Assembly (NCBI RefSeq): GCF_002233675.1
Contig: NZ_NMUQ01000001.1
Span: forward strand, 999,938-1,063,937
Reading direction: 5' to 3'
Length of the DNA stretch: 64,000 bases
DNA from: Paenibacillus herberti
GTDB taxonomy: Bacteria > Bacillota > Bacilli > Paenibacillales > Paenibacillaceae
The notes beneath the pieces are model-generated. The model worked only from the letters and a program-made list of their open reading frames with translations, was not told the origin of the DNA and did no database searches. This document shows, piece after piece, positions 17,954-26,921 of the stretch; position 1 is the first letter of the stretch; each line of letters starts with the position of its first letter. A program made the translations under genes and the position numbers.

Positions 17954-18550
17954 ATGGATTTTCAGCCCTGGCATTATATAGTCCTCATTGGAGCGCTTGT
18001 ACTCGTGTGGTCGAATCTGCTTTCGCGCAAGCGCAAAGCCGGGGAGCAGGCCGAAGGGAAAGCGCCGGGGGCAGGGCTTCAGGGGATGGAGCTAGCTCTT
18101 GAGCAGTTCATGGAAAACATGGAAGAGAGTCAGCGACACTTGACGGGCATAGTGGTGGCCTCCAAAGAGCAGGAGCGGGAAGAGGCAGAGCGCAAAGAAG
18201 CCCGAATCGCTGAGCTGGAAAAGCAGTGCAGGCTGCTTCAGCAGGAGCTTGAAGGGCAAGCCGCCTTAATTGCATCGGCTAGCGCGACAGTTGTTGCAGG
18301 CGAGCTAACATCCGGTGTTCCGGCCGAGGGCAATTCAATGGCTGCAACGGCGATTGAAGCGACAGAAGACGTAGAAGCGCCTCCAGCGGTGAAGCCGGGA
18401 ATCCGCGAGCGGTTCGAGCCCCTTTTTCAGCTGCATGAACAGGGATGCTCCGTGGAGCAGATCGCCAAAAAACTCGGCATGAACAAGGGCGAAGTTATGC
18501 TTATTCAGCAGCTTGCCAGGCAGGAGGAGAGCCGGTATGAAGCGTCTTAG
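17954..18550 (+). CDS. SwrB-like/DUF6115 membrane protein
   Basis: The 198-aa protein has an N-terminal transmembrane anchor (residues about 8-24), a charged coiled-coil region (about 50-100), and a C-terminal helix-turn-helix-like segment (LHEQGCSVEQIAKKLGMNKG). This architecture matches SwrB/YlxL, the B. subtilis swarming protein encoded after sigD that promotes flagellar basal body maturation. The match is by architecture and position, not by close sequence recall, so the symbol is withheld. The following ORF begins at 18537, inside the end of this gene. Confidence 0.7.
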   Translation: MDFQPWHYIVLIGALVLVWSNLLSRKRKAGEQAEGKAPGAGLQGMELALEQFMENMEESQRHLTGIVVASKEQEREEAERKEARIAELEKQCRLLQQELEGQAALIASASATVVAGELTSGVPAEGNSMAATAIEATEDVEAPPAVKPGIRERFEPLFQLHEQGCSVEQIAKKLGMNKGEVMLIQQLARQEESRYEAS

Positions 18551-19217
18551 TCGTTCCTTTTGGACCGGACTTGGTCTGGGCATCATGATTGGAGCGCTGT
18601 TGTTGCAGTTGCTGCTGATCGGCCAGACGGCGCCAGAGCTTGATAAACCGGCTGGCTCTTCAGATGAGCAGCCGGTTTATACGGTTGAAGAGGCGGAGGC
18701 ATTGGCTCAAACGGCCGTTGCTCGCGCCTTAGCTGATTGGGATAAGACAGCTGGAGGCAAGAAGGATGGGACGGAGCAGACTCCTGCTCCCGGGTCTGGA
18801 TCCGGAGAAGGCTCTAAACCGTCTCCTACGCCAACTTCCGCAGCAGGAAAAGGTGTAAAGGATGCTGGGACTCCATCAACCAAGCCTAATACTGCAACCA
18901 AATCACAGCCTGTCGCTTCGTCCAAATCCGACTCCAAGGGGCAAACCTCCCCTAAACCCGAGACTGAGCTGGTTATCCGTATTATGCCTGGCAGCAATCT
19001 GACCGATACGGCGGCTCTGCTTAAAAAGCATGGTCTCGTTGATAGCGAGCAGAGCTTTATTCGATATATGGAAGGGCAAAAAACGGCTTCTGACATTCGC
19101 GCTGGGTATTTCAAATTCGTCGGCAATCCCGATCTCGCCGCGATAAAAGCCACAATCACCGGACAGCCTATGGATCCCAAAGCGGGAAAAGCATGGCTTG
19201 CCGCTCATTCTGATTAA
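18537..19217 (+). CDS. Membrane-anchored protein with MltG/YceG N-terminal-like (LysM-like) domain
   Basis: The 226-aa protein has one N-terminal transmembrane helix (about residues 9-28) and a long Ser/Pro/Lys/Gly-rich linker (60-140). A C-terminal 75-residue domain with IRIMPGSNLTDTAALLKKHG and later IRAGYFKF resembles the LysM-like subdomain of endolytic transglycosylase MltG. The MltG catalytic domain is absent, so enzymatic activity is not expected. The ATG at 18537 overlaps the preceding gene by 14 bp. It is the last gene before the rpsB promoter. Function is unknown; cell-wall binding is an inference. Confidence 0.7.
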   Translation: MKRLSRSFWTGLGLGIMIGALLLQLLLIGQTAPELDKPAGSSDEQPVYTVEEAEALAQTAVARALADWDKTAGGKKDGTEQTPAPGSGSGEGSKPSPTPTSAAGKGVKDAGTPSTKPNTATKSQPVASSKSDSKGQTSPKPETELVIRIMPGSNLTDTAALLKKHGLVDSEQSFIRYMEGQKTASDIRAGYFKFVGNPDLAAIKATITGQPMDPKAGKAWLAAHSD

Positions 19218-19256
19218 GTGGAGTGTGGCGCTCAGCCAGTGTACGGCGCTCCACTT
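19216..19256 (+). terminator. Possible weak terminator hairpin at the end of the motility operon
   Basis: An inverted repeat with arms AAGTGGAG and CTCCACTT, extended by G-U pairs to about 11 bp, begins at the last stop codon. There is no uridine tract after it, so it could be a processing or stabilising hairpin instead. Confidence 0.35.
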
Positions 19257-19298
19257 CGTGCTCGGCATTACATGCGGTTCAGTAAATAATTTCTTGAG

Positions 19299-19353
19299 CG
19301 GCGCAACCATTCCTATGTCTTGGAATCTCTGAGACAAGCGAATGGTTGCGCCG
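19299..19353. repeat. 14-bp perfect inverted repeat upstream of rpsB
   Basis: Arms CGGCGCAACCATTC (19299-19312) and GAATGGTTGCGCCG (19340-19353) are separated by 27 bp. An inner TGTCT/AGACA pair extends the fold. No T-tract follows. The right arm contains the -35 box of the rpsB promoter, so this may be an operator or a terminator-like structure of the upstream operon. Confidence 0.75.
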
Positions 19354-19374
19354 TGTTGCCCAATATGCTATAGT
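19346..19374 (+). promoter_or_regulatory. Sigma-A promoter of rpsB
   Basis: TTGCGC (19346-19351), a 17-bp spacer and TATAGT (19369-19374) form a good housekeeping promoter. Transcription would start near 19381, giving a 5' leader of about 115 nt before rpsB. The leader holds a small CTTCC/GGAAG hairpin and could be a site for S2 autoregulation (inference). Confidence 0.7.
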
Positions 19375-19496
19375 AATTGACGGTGTTAAAAACACACGCC
19401 GGTTAATTCTGTCAAGGGTGCTTCCATACGGAAGTCTTGCCGGAAGATGACATCGGCGGAGGACACAAATAAAACCACTATTAGGAGGTGTTGAAG

Positions 19497-20195
19497 ATGG
19501 CAGTGATTTCCATGAAACAGCTTCTCGAGGCTGGTGTACATTTCGGTCACCAAACTCGTCGCTGGAACCCTAAAATGGATCGCTATATCTTCACCGAACG
19601 TAACGGCATTTACATCATCGACTTGCAAAAAACAGTTAAAAAAGTGGAAGAGGCTTATAACTTCGTTCGCTCTATCGCTGAAGACGGCGGTTCGATCCTG
19701 TTTGTCGGCACGAAAAAACAAGCCCAAGACTCTGTGAAAGAAGAAGCAGAGCGTTGCGGCAACTACTACATTAACCAACGCTGGCTCGGCGGCACGCTGA
19801 CCAACTTCTCCACAATCCAAAAGCGTATTGATCGTCTGCGCCAACTGGAAAAATGGGAAGGGGACGGCACGTTCGATGTCCTGCCTAAAAAAGAAGTAAT
19901 CATTCTTCGCAAAGAAAAAGACCGTCTGGAGAAATTCCTCGGCGGCATCAAAGGCATGCGCAAGCTGCCTAGCGCCCTGTTCATCATCGATCCTCGTAAA
20001 GAGCGTATCGCGGTTGCTGAAGCTCGCAAACTGGGCATCCCAATCGTTGGTATCGTAGACACGAACTGTGATCCAGATGAGATCGACTATGTTATTCCAG
20101 GCAATGACGACGCTATCCGCGCTGTCAAACTGCTGACGGGTAAAATGGCTGATGCAATCGTTGAAGCTAACCAAGGCGAGCAAACAACGGCTTAA
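19497..20195 (+). CDS. rpsB: 30S ribosomal protein S2
   Basis: S2 is a 232-aa small-subunit protein needed for late assembly and for S1/mRNA-binding contacts. The sequence [20 protein letters not shown] and the later motif [19 protein letters not shown] are diagnostic. ATG 19497 has AGGAGG with 8-nt spacing, which I prefer to the GTG at 19488. It is paired with tsf, separated by a terminator-like hairpin that probably lowers tsf expression relative to rpsB. Confidence 0.98.
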   Translation: MAVISMKQLLEAGVHFGHQTRRWNPKMDRYIFTERNGIYIIDLQKTVKKVEEAYNFVRSIAEDGGSILFVGTKKQAQDSVKEEAERCGNYYINQRWLGGTLTNFSTIQKRIDRLRQLEKWEGDGTFDVLPKKEVIILRKEKDRLEKFLGGIKGMRKLPSALFIIDPRKERIAVAEARKLGIPIVGIVDTNCDPDEIDYVIPGNDDAIRAVKLLTGKMADAIVEANQGEQTTA

Positions 20196-20238
20196 GATCA
20201 GCTTCGGCTGAACAGCGGCATTTATGATTTAGAACAAT

Positions 20239-20281
20239 AAGGGTGGTTAGAAGGTGAAAGCCTCCTCACCGCCCTTTTTTT
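20239..20281 (+). terminator. Intrinsic terminator/attenuator between rpsB and tsf
   Basis: A G-U-containing stem of about 16 bp pairs AAGGGTGG... with ...CCGCCCTT, with an AAAG loop near 20257, and is followed by seven T residues. It lies between cotranscribed genes and probably allows partial read-through. Confidence 0.75.
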
Positions 20282-20352
20282 GAGGAAGTATAGATCTAAT
20301 CCGCTCTGAGCGGACAACTTGCCTGCGAGCAGGCATCCGGGAGGAATAGAAC

Positions 20353-21003
20353 ATGGCAGTTAATGCGAGTGCAGTAAAAGAATTGCGTGAGAAAACAGGA
20401 GCAGGTATGCTTGATTGTAAAAAAGCGTTGGAGGAAGCTGGCGGCGATCTGACGAAAGCAGCCGAGCTGCTTCGCGAGAAAGGCCTTGCTGCAGCAGCTA
20501 ACAAAGCGGGCCGTATTGCTACTGAAGGCGTTGTTGAGTCCTACATTCATGCCGGCGGCCGTATCGGCGTTCTGGTTGAAATCAACTGTGAAACTGACTT
20601 TGTAGCTAAAACGGATCAATTCCGTGACTTCTGCAAAGACATTGCAATGCAAATCGCCGCAGCTGGTCCTAAATACGTACGCCGCGAAGAAGTTGACGCT
20701 TCCGAGCTGGAAAAAGAGCGCGAGATCCTGAAAGCTCAAGCTCTGAATGAAGGCAAACCAGCTCACATCGTTGAGAAAATGGTTGATGGCCGCATTGGCA
20801 AATACTACGAAGAGTTCTGTCTGATGGAACAACCGTTCATCAAAGATCCAGACAAAACGGTCACCACGCTGCTGAACGAAAAAATCAGCACGATCGGCGA
20901 GAACATCTCGATCCGTCGTTTTGCTCGCTTCGAACTGGGCGAAGGCCTGGAGAAAAAAGTCGACAACTTCGTTGAAGAAGTTATGGCCCAAGCTAAACTG
21001 TAA
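20353..21003 (+). CDS. tsf: Translation elongation factor EF-Ts
   Basis: EF-Ts is the nucleotide exchange factor for EF-Tu. The 216-aa protein begins with the UBA-like N-terminal domain and the [18 protein letters not shown] motif, then has the core signature [17 protein letters not shown]. The length is that of the short Firmicute type (one full core subdomain pair). GGGAGGAA precedes ATG 20353. Confidence 0.98.
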   Translation: MAVNASAVKELREKTGAGMLDCKKALEEAGGDLTKAAELLREKGLAAAANKAGRIATEGVVESYIHAGGRIGVLVEINCETDFVAKTDQFRDFCKDIAMQIAAAGPKYVRREEVDASELEKEREILKAQALNEGKPAHIVEKMVDGRIGKYYEEFCLMEQPFIKDPDKTVTTLLNEKISTIGENISIRRFARFELGEGLEKKVDNFVEEVMAQAKL

Positions 21004-21075
21004 TTAAAACAACCTTGAGGAGCGCCTGATTTCCTAGAAGTCAGGCCGCGATTCATCCGATACCGAACGCGAGGG

Positions 21076-21110
21076 CAGGCGGGGCGGGGCGTCCGCCCCG
21101 CCTGTTTTTT
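21076..21110 (+). terminator. Intrinsic terminator after tsf
   Basis: A 10-bp GC-rich stem (CAGGCGGGGC / GCCCCGCCTG) with a 9-nt loop is followed by six T residues. It ends the rpsB-tsf transcript. Confidence 0.9.
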
Positions 21111-21188
21111 CATAGATACAGCTGTTGGTTTGATTTTCTGCCGCATGCTGCAGCCCGGCAACACATGCCGTTTACTAGGTCAGCGAGG

Positions 21189-22005
<817 letters not shown>

Positions 22006-22006
22006 T

Positions 22007-22561
22007 ATGCCGCAATCCATTAAATTAGACGCAACCGAGCGGATGGAGAAAGCGATTGGCGCCTTGAAGCGCGATCTGGCCACGCTGCGCGCGGGTCGTG
22101 CAGCACCGGCTCTGCTCGATCGCATTCAAGTGGAGTATTATGGAGCTATGACGCCGCTTAATCAGCTGGCTAACATCAACACTCCAGACTCCAGAACACT
22201 GTTCATCCAGCCTTGGGACAAATCGTCGCTTAGTGACATCGAGCGCGCCATTATGAAATCCGACCTCGGTTTGACTCCTTCGAATGACGGAGCTTCTATC
22301 CGCATTCAAGTACCCATGCTGACTGAGGAACGCCGTACAGATCTGGTCAAAATGACTAAGAAATTCGGCGAGGAAGCTAAGGTTGCAATCCGTAATATCC
22401 GCAGAGATGCGAATGACTCCATTAAAAAGCTGGAGAAAACGGATATTTCTGAGGATGAGTCCAAGCGTCATCAGGAAGACATTCAAAAATCGACGGATAA
22501 ATATGTTGCTGAAGTCGATAAAGTATTGGCATCCAAAGAAAAAGAAATTATGGAAGTATAA
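22007..22561 (+). CDS. frr: Ribosome recycling factor
   Basis: RRF (184 aa) splits post-termination ribosomes with EF-G. Diagnostic stretches include [21 protein letters not shown], cited by its ends at about residues 26-46, then TPLNQLANI, and the C-terminal [23 protein letters not shown] 22007 is chosen over the GTG at 21995, which lies inside the pyrH end. It follows pyrH by 1 bp. Confidence 0.98.
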   Translation: MPQSIKLDATERMEKAIGALKRDLATLRAGRAAPALLDRIQVEYYGAMTPLNQLANINTPDSRTLFIQPWDKSSLSDIERAIMKSDLGLTPSNDGASIRIQVPMLTEERRTDLVKMTKKFGEEAKVAIRNIRRDANDSIKKLEKTDISEDESKRHQEDIQKSTDKYVAEVDKVLASKEKEIMEV

Positions 22562-22773
22562 AGCGGACCGAGCCATACGGATGTGATGCCTTCTTGGTCA
22601 GCTATTCCGTAGGGGTGGAACTATGTGGATGATCCCGATGAGGGCATGCATTCTAGAGTGATTTTGCATCCGCTGTGCATGAGCGGCCCCTCCCTTACAG
22701 GTGGGGGTTTGCCTGCATCAGGCCCCATATCCCGGTCTGTGAAAGATTCAATGCCTGCGGGGAGGAAGTTGGA
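22562..22773 (+). other. frr-uppS intergenic spacer
   Basis: This is 212 bp without a gene. It contains a short CCCC...GGGG hairpin around 22684-22710. I see no clear promoter or intrinsic terminator, so frr and uppS may be cotranscribed. Confidence 0.4.
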
Positions 22774-23541
22774 ATGATTGACAGATTTTGGTCAAGACGC
22801 GGCAAAACATCTCCGCAGGAGGCTGATCTGCCGGCTGGGGAAAATGTACCGCAGCATGTCGCCATTATAATGGACGGCAACGGCCGATGGGCTCAAAATC
22901 GCGGGTTGCCGAGATTCGCCGGCCACCATAGCGGAATGAAGGCGGTCAAAAAGGTAACGATGGCCGCTGATCGGGCCGGAGTTAAGTATTTGACCTTGTA
23001 TGCTTTTTCTACAGAGAACTGGAAACGGCCTAAGTCGGAAGTCGATTTCTTGATGCGCTTGCCGCAGGAATTTCTGGCTCTTGAGCTGGAAGAACTGATA
23101 GAGAATAATGTGCAAGTACGCATGATGGGTTATCAGGAAAATCTCCCCTCCTATACGCTAGAAGCACTTGAGGAAGCAATCGAGAAAACGAAGGACAATA
23201 CCGGGCTCGTGCTCAATTTCGCCTTGAATTATGGGAGTAGGGCAGAAATGGTCGATGCGGTGCGCGCGATTGCGACGGATGCCGTAGCAGGCCAGCTAAA
23301 CCCGGATGACATCGACGAGAGGCTGTTTGCCGGTCGGCTGTTTAGCAGTGAGCTACCGGATCCTGATCTTCTGATTCGTACGAGCGGTGAGCTCCGTCTC
23401 AGCAATTTCATGTTATGGCAGCTTGCTTACAGCGAATTATGGTTCACCGATGTGTACTGGCCAGCCTTTACGGAGGAGCTTTTCCAGGAAGCTATAACGG
23501 AATACCAGCGGCGAGCCAGACGGTTCGGCGGTTTGACCTAG
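22774..23541 (+). CDS. uppS: Undecaprenyl diphosphate synthase (isoprenyl transferase)
   Basis: UppS condenses isopentenyl units onto farnesyl diphosphate in cis to make the C55 lipid carrier for cell wall synthesis. The 255-aa protein has the catalytic motif IIMDGNGRWA with D34, the LTLYAFSTENWKRP region, and the C-terminal RTSGELRLSNFMLWQLAYSE signature cited by its ends. GGAGGAAG precedes ATG 22774. It lies with cdsA and dxr in a lipid/isoprenoid precursor cluster. Confidence 0.97.
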   Translation: MIDRFWSRRGKTSPQEADLPAGENVPQHVAIIMDGNGRWAQNRGLPRFAGHHSGMKAVKKVTMAADRAGVKYLTLYAFSTENWKRPKSEVDFLMRLPQEFLALELEELIENNVQVRMMGYQENLPSYTLEALEEAIEKTKDNTGLVLNFALNYGSRAEMVDAVRAIATDAVAGQLNPDDIDERLFAGRLFSSELPDPDLLIRTSGELRLSNFMLWQLAYSELWFTDVYWPAFTEELFQEAITEYQRRARRFGGLT

Positions 23542-23567
23542 TCTGCTTTTCAAGCGAGGACAAAGCG

Positions 23568-24362
23568 ATGAAACAACGTATTTTGACAGGAGTAGGAGCA
23601 GGAGTGTTCTTTCTGCTGCTTCTGGTCGTTGGCGGCCAGATCTATTATTGTCTGCTTCTGCTGCTTGCTCTGATCGGGTTCTACGAATATTTAAGATTGA
23701 ACGGTTTCCATCCCTTTCACCCGGCTGGGCTTATCGGCTATGCCGGGGTTCTTTTTTTTATGCTGCCTTGGGAGGATATGGGGATTGGGGTTCCGCCTGA
23801 TGGGACGGCCATTTGGCTGTTATTGCTGCTGCTGTTAGCTGTCACGGTTCTATCCAAAAATAAAACAGCACTTGATGGTGCTGCACTGTTGTTGCTTGGA
23901 GCCATCTATGTCGGTTACGGTTTCGCCTCCATGTACGAAGTCAGGGAATCGGAGCCCTACGGGCTTTATCTGTCTTTCCTCAGCTTTGCCTGCATTTGGT
24001 CTTCGGATATCGGCGCTTACTTTATCGGCAAGGCGATCGGACGGAAAAAGCTGTGGCCTGCAATTAGCCCGAACAAAACGATTGAAGGATCGCTAGGCGG
24101 AATTGCCGCTTCCATTATTGTCGCGGTTATTTTCCAGCTATGCGCACCGGAAATCATCGGTCTTGGACATGCTATTCTAATCGGAACGGTGGCGGCCATC
24201 GCAGGACAGTTCGGCGATCTTATCCAATCGGCCTACAAGCGTTTTCGCGGCGTCAAGGACAGCGGTAAGCTGCTGCCTGGACATGGCGGAGTGCTGGATC
24301 GCTGCGACAGCTGGATCATCGTGTTTCCGCTGCTCGTATTAACGGGCTTGCTCCCTATTTAG
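23568..24362 (+). CDS. cdsA: Phosphatidate cytidylyltransferase
   Basis: CdsA makes CDP-diacylglycerol from phosphatidic acid and CTP, the branch point for phospholipids. The 264-aa membrane protein has about eight hydrophobic segments. It ends with the family signature SAYKR...KDSGKLLPGHGGVLDRCD near residues 217-243, which holds the metal-binding aspartates. ATG 23568 is 26 bp after uppS, and a longer frame reaching back into uppS is not needed. Confidence 0.96.
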   Translation: MKQRILTGVGAGVFFLLLLVVGGQIYYCLLLLLALIGFYEYLRLNGFHPFHPAGLIGYAGVLFFMLPWEDMGIGVPPDGTAIWLLLLLLLAVTVLSKNKTALDGAALLLLGAIYVGYGFASMYEVRESEPYGLYLSFLSFACIWSSDIGAYFIGKAIGRKKLWPAISPNKTIEGSLGGIAASIIVAVIFQLCAPEIIGLGHAILIGTVAAIAGQFGDLIQSAYKRFRGVKDSGKLLPGHGGVLDRCDSWIIVFPLLVLTGLLPI

Positions 24363-24409
24363 CCACCTGTTCACACTTACATAACAAGTTGATAAGGGGA
24401 GATGCCGCG

Positions 24410-25549
24410 GTGAAAAAAATAACCATTCTGGGCTCGACTGGTTCAGTTGGAACACAGACGCTGGAGGTGCTTTCCCAGCACCCAGAACGCTTCGAGCTGG
24501 ATGGACTGGCAGCAGGGGGCAATGTCAGCTTGCTGATTCAGCAGGCGCTCCGCTTCCGTCCCAAGCGAGTATGTCTCGCTACAGAGGAGGCTGCTCGCGA
24601 AGCGAGAGCGGCTTTGCCAACCGGCATCGAGGTGCTGCAAGGTGAAGATGGGCTTGTGGAGATCGCTGGAAGCGGCGATGCGGACACGGTCGTCACGGCG
24701 ATTATGGGCAGCCGAGGCTTAGTCCCTACGCTGGCTGCGATTGAAGCGGGACGCAATATTGCACTGGCTAACAAGGAAACGCTGGTCACGGCGGGTCATC
24801 TTGTTATGGAGGCGGCCAAGCGTAAAGGAGTTTCCATTTTGCCGGTGGACAGCGAGCATTCTGCTATTTTCCAATGTCTGAACGGCGAGCGTCGCGAGGA
24901 TGTCCGGGGCATTACACTGACGGCATCGGGAGGCTCCTTCCGCGATCGCACGCGGGAGCAGTTGCAGGGCGTGACGGTGGAGGAAGCGTTGAGCCATCCT
25001 AACTGGTCGATGGGCGCCAAAATAACGATCGATTCCGCCACGATGGTCAACAAGGGGCTTGAGGTGATCGAGGCCAGATGGCTGTTCGGACTGGATTATG
25101 ATCAGATTGGCGTGCTTATCCATCCCGAAAGCATCATCCATTCTTACGTGGAATTCAAGGATAATAGTATTGTTGCTCAGCTCGGATTACCGGATATGAG
25201 CGTACCGATTCAATACGCATTGTCCTACCCAGAGCGGCTCGGCAATGCGTCTGGTCGCTTGAGTCTTGCCGAGTATGGCAAGCTTACGTTCCGCGAGATG
25301 GACTTCGACCGTTTTCGCTGCCTTGCGCTGGCTTATGAGAGCGGCCGCTTAGGCGGTACCGCGACGACGGTATTCAACGCTGCGAATGAGGTGGCAGTGG
25401 ATCGCTTTTTGCGTGGAGAAATTGAGTTTCTTGCTATTGAGACCGTCCTGGAGAAGGTTATGGAAAAGTACGAGCCCATTGCTAATCCGGGACTGGAAGC
25501 GATCATTGAAGCGGATTTATGGGCTCGAAGGACGGCAACTTCCCTGTAG
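24410..25549 (+). CDS. dxr: 1-deoxy-D-xylulose 5-phosphate reductoisomerase
   Basis: Dxr carries out the committed step of the MEP isoprenoid pathway, turning DXP into MEP with NADPH. The 379-aa protein has the nucleotide-binding GSTGSVG (residues 8-14), ALANKETLVTAG, the substrate/metal motif PVDSEHSAIFQCL, and the SMGAKITIDSATMVNKGLE block cited by its ends. The start is GTG 24410, with AAGGGGA nine bases upstream. It feeds the same precursor pathway as uppS. Confidence 0.97.
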   Translation: MKKITILGSTGSVGTQTLEVLSQHPERFELDGLAAGGNVSLLIQQALRFRPKRVCLATEEAAREARAALPTGIEVLQGEDGLVEIAGSGDADTVVTAIMGSRGLVPTLAAIEAGRNIALANKETLVTAGHLVMEAAKRKGVSILPVDSEHSAIFQCLNGERREDVRGITLTASGGSFRDRTREQLQGVTVEEALSHPNWSMGAKITIDSATMVNKGLEVIEARWLFGLDYDQIGVLIHPESIIHSYVEFKDNSIVAQLGLPDMSVPIQYALSYPERLGNASGRLSLAEYGKLTFREMDFDRFRCLALAYESGRLGGTATTVFNAANEVAVDRFLRGEIEFLAIETVLEKVMEKYEPIANPGLEAIIEADLWARRTATSL

Positions 25550-25625
25550 GGCGGTTCTCTTGTGCCAGGCTGGAGAATAATGATAATCTAGGTACAGGCC
25601 GTTACGACAGGAGGCACCACCATCG

Positions 25626-26900
25626 ATGGATACATTACAGGTCATATTCATGACCGTTCTTGTGTTTTTTGTCATTGTCACCATTCATGAATGGGGACAC
25701 TACTATTTTGCCAAACGGGCAGGCATTCTCGTGCGGGAATTCGCTATCGGGTTTGGCCCGAAGCTGTTCTCGATTAAGCGCGGCGAGACACGTTTCACCT
25801 TGCGTTTGATCCCTGCTGGCGGTTTCGTCCGCATGGCGGGTGAAGATCCGGAGCTTGTTGAGGTTCAGCCTGGTCAGACTGTTGCCGTCCGAGTGAAAAA
25901 TGGCAAGGTTACAAGGGTTTATCTCGATAAGCTGGATGAGCGTAGCGGTGTTATCCGCGGTGAGGTTGAGACGATCGACCTGGAGCGCAAGCTATTCGTG
26001 CAGCTGCTCGTCGAGGGTGAGTCCGAGAGATATGAGATGCACCCGCAGGCACTGCTTATCGCCAAGGGGCGCGACACACAGATTGCTCCACTGGATCGCC
26101 AATTCGCTAGCAAAACGGTAGGACAGCGCGCGCTCGCGATTGCCGCCGGGCCTTTCATGAATTTCATTCTCGCGATTGTCCTGTTCGCCGTCTACATCCA
26201 GATGACAGGTGTCGTCGTGGACAATCCGAAACATTTGGAGATCAACACCGTTGTAGATGGCATGCCTGCTAAAGCAGCCGGGCTTCAAAAAGGCGACGTC
26301 ATCCAATCCGTTGCTGGAACTGAAGTCGGGATAGACTATGATCGCATGATCGAAGTCATCGGCAAGTCCGCCGGCAAGGAAATCGAGATTAAGGTAAGTC
26401 GGGCGGGAGAGCCGCTCACCTTAACGATGACGCCTAAACTGGATGAAGAGAGCAAAATGGGCAAGGTTGGCGTCACAGCCACCTATCCGATGCGTTCCGC
26501 TACATTCACCGAGACGGTGACCGGAACCTACACGCTTATGAAGGGTATGACAATAGCCATTTTTCAAGGCTTCGGCCAACTGATTACGGGCAACTTCAAG
26601 CTCGATGATCTTGGCGGACCGGTACGTACGGCGGAAGTGACTGGCGAAATTGCGCGTCAGGGCGAAGCACAACTAATAAGATGGACAGCGCTGCTCAGTT
26701 TGTATCTTGGCATTTTCAACCTGTTGCCGATTCCGGCGTTGGACGGCAGTCGTCTCGTATTCATCGGAATTGAGGCGCTACGCGGCAGGCCGATTGATCC
26801 AGCAAGGGAAAGCATGGTGCATGTTGTCGGCTTCATGATGCTGATGCTGCTCATGTTAGCCGTAACTTATAATGATATATTGCGACTTGTTAAAGGGTAG
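25626..26900 (+). CDS. rseP: Site-2 intramembrane zinc protease RseP/RasP
   Basis: RseP-type proteases cleave transmembrane segments such as anti-sigma factors and signal peptide remnants. The 424-aa protein has HEWGH at residues 21-25 in the first membrane helix, a PDZ domain (about residues 205-285), and the second motif NLLPIPALDGSR in a C-terminal membrane region. An extra polar segment of about 80 residues lies between the first motif region and the second helix, a feature also found in Bacillus RasP. GACAGGAGG lies upstream of ATG 25626. Confidence 0.95.
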   Translation: MDTLQVIFMTVLVFFVIVTIHEWGHYYFAKRAGILVREFAIGFGPKLFSIKRGETRFTLRLIPAGGFVRMAGEDPELVEVQPGQTVAVRVKNGKVTRVYLDKLDERSGVIRGEVETIDLERKLFVQLLVEGESERYEMHPQALLIAKGRDTQIAPLDRQFASKTVGQRALAIAAGPFMNFILAIVLFAVYIQMTGVVVDNPKHLEINTVVDGMPAKAAGLQKGDVIQSVAGTEVGIDYDRMIEVIGKSAGKEIEIKVSRAGEPLTLTMTPKLDEESKMGKVGVTATYPMRSATFTETVTGTYTLMKGMTIAIFQGFGQLITGNFKLDDLGGPVRTAEVTGEIARQGEAQLIRWTALLSLYLGIFNLLPIPALDGSRLVFIGIEALRGRPIDPARESMVHVVGFMMLMLLMLAVTYNDILRLVKG

Positions 26901-26921
26901 AGGGGAGCTGTCGTTTCAGCT

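Noticed and set aside
19216-19256. Efficient intrinsic terminator after the motility operon
   Set aside because: The hairpin has no uridine tract; listed only as a weak possibility.
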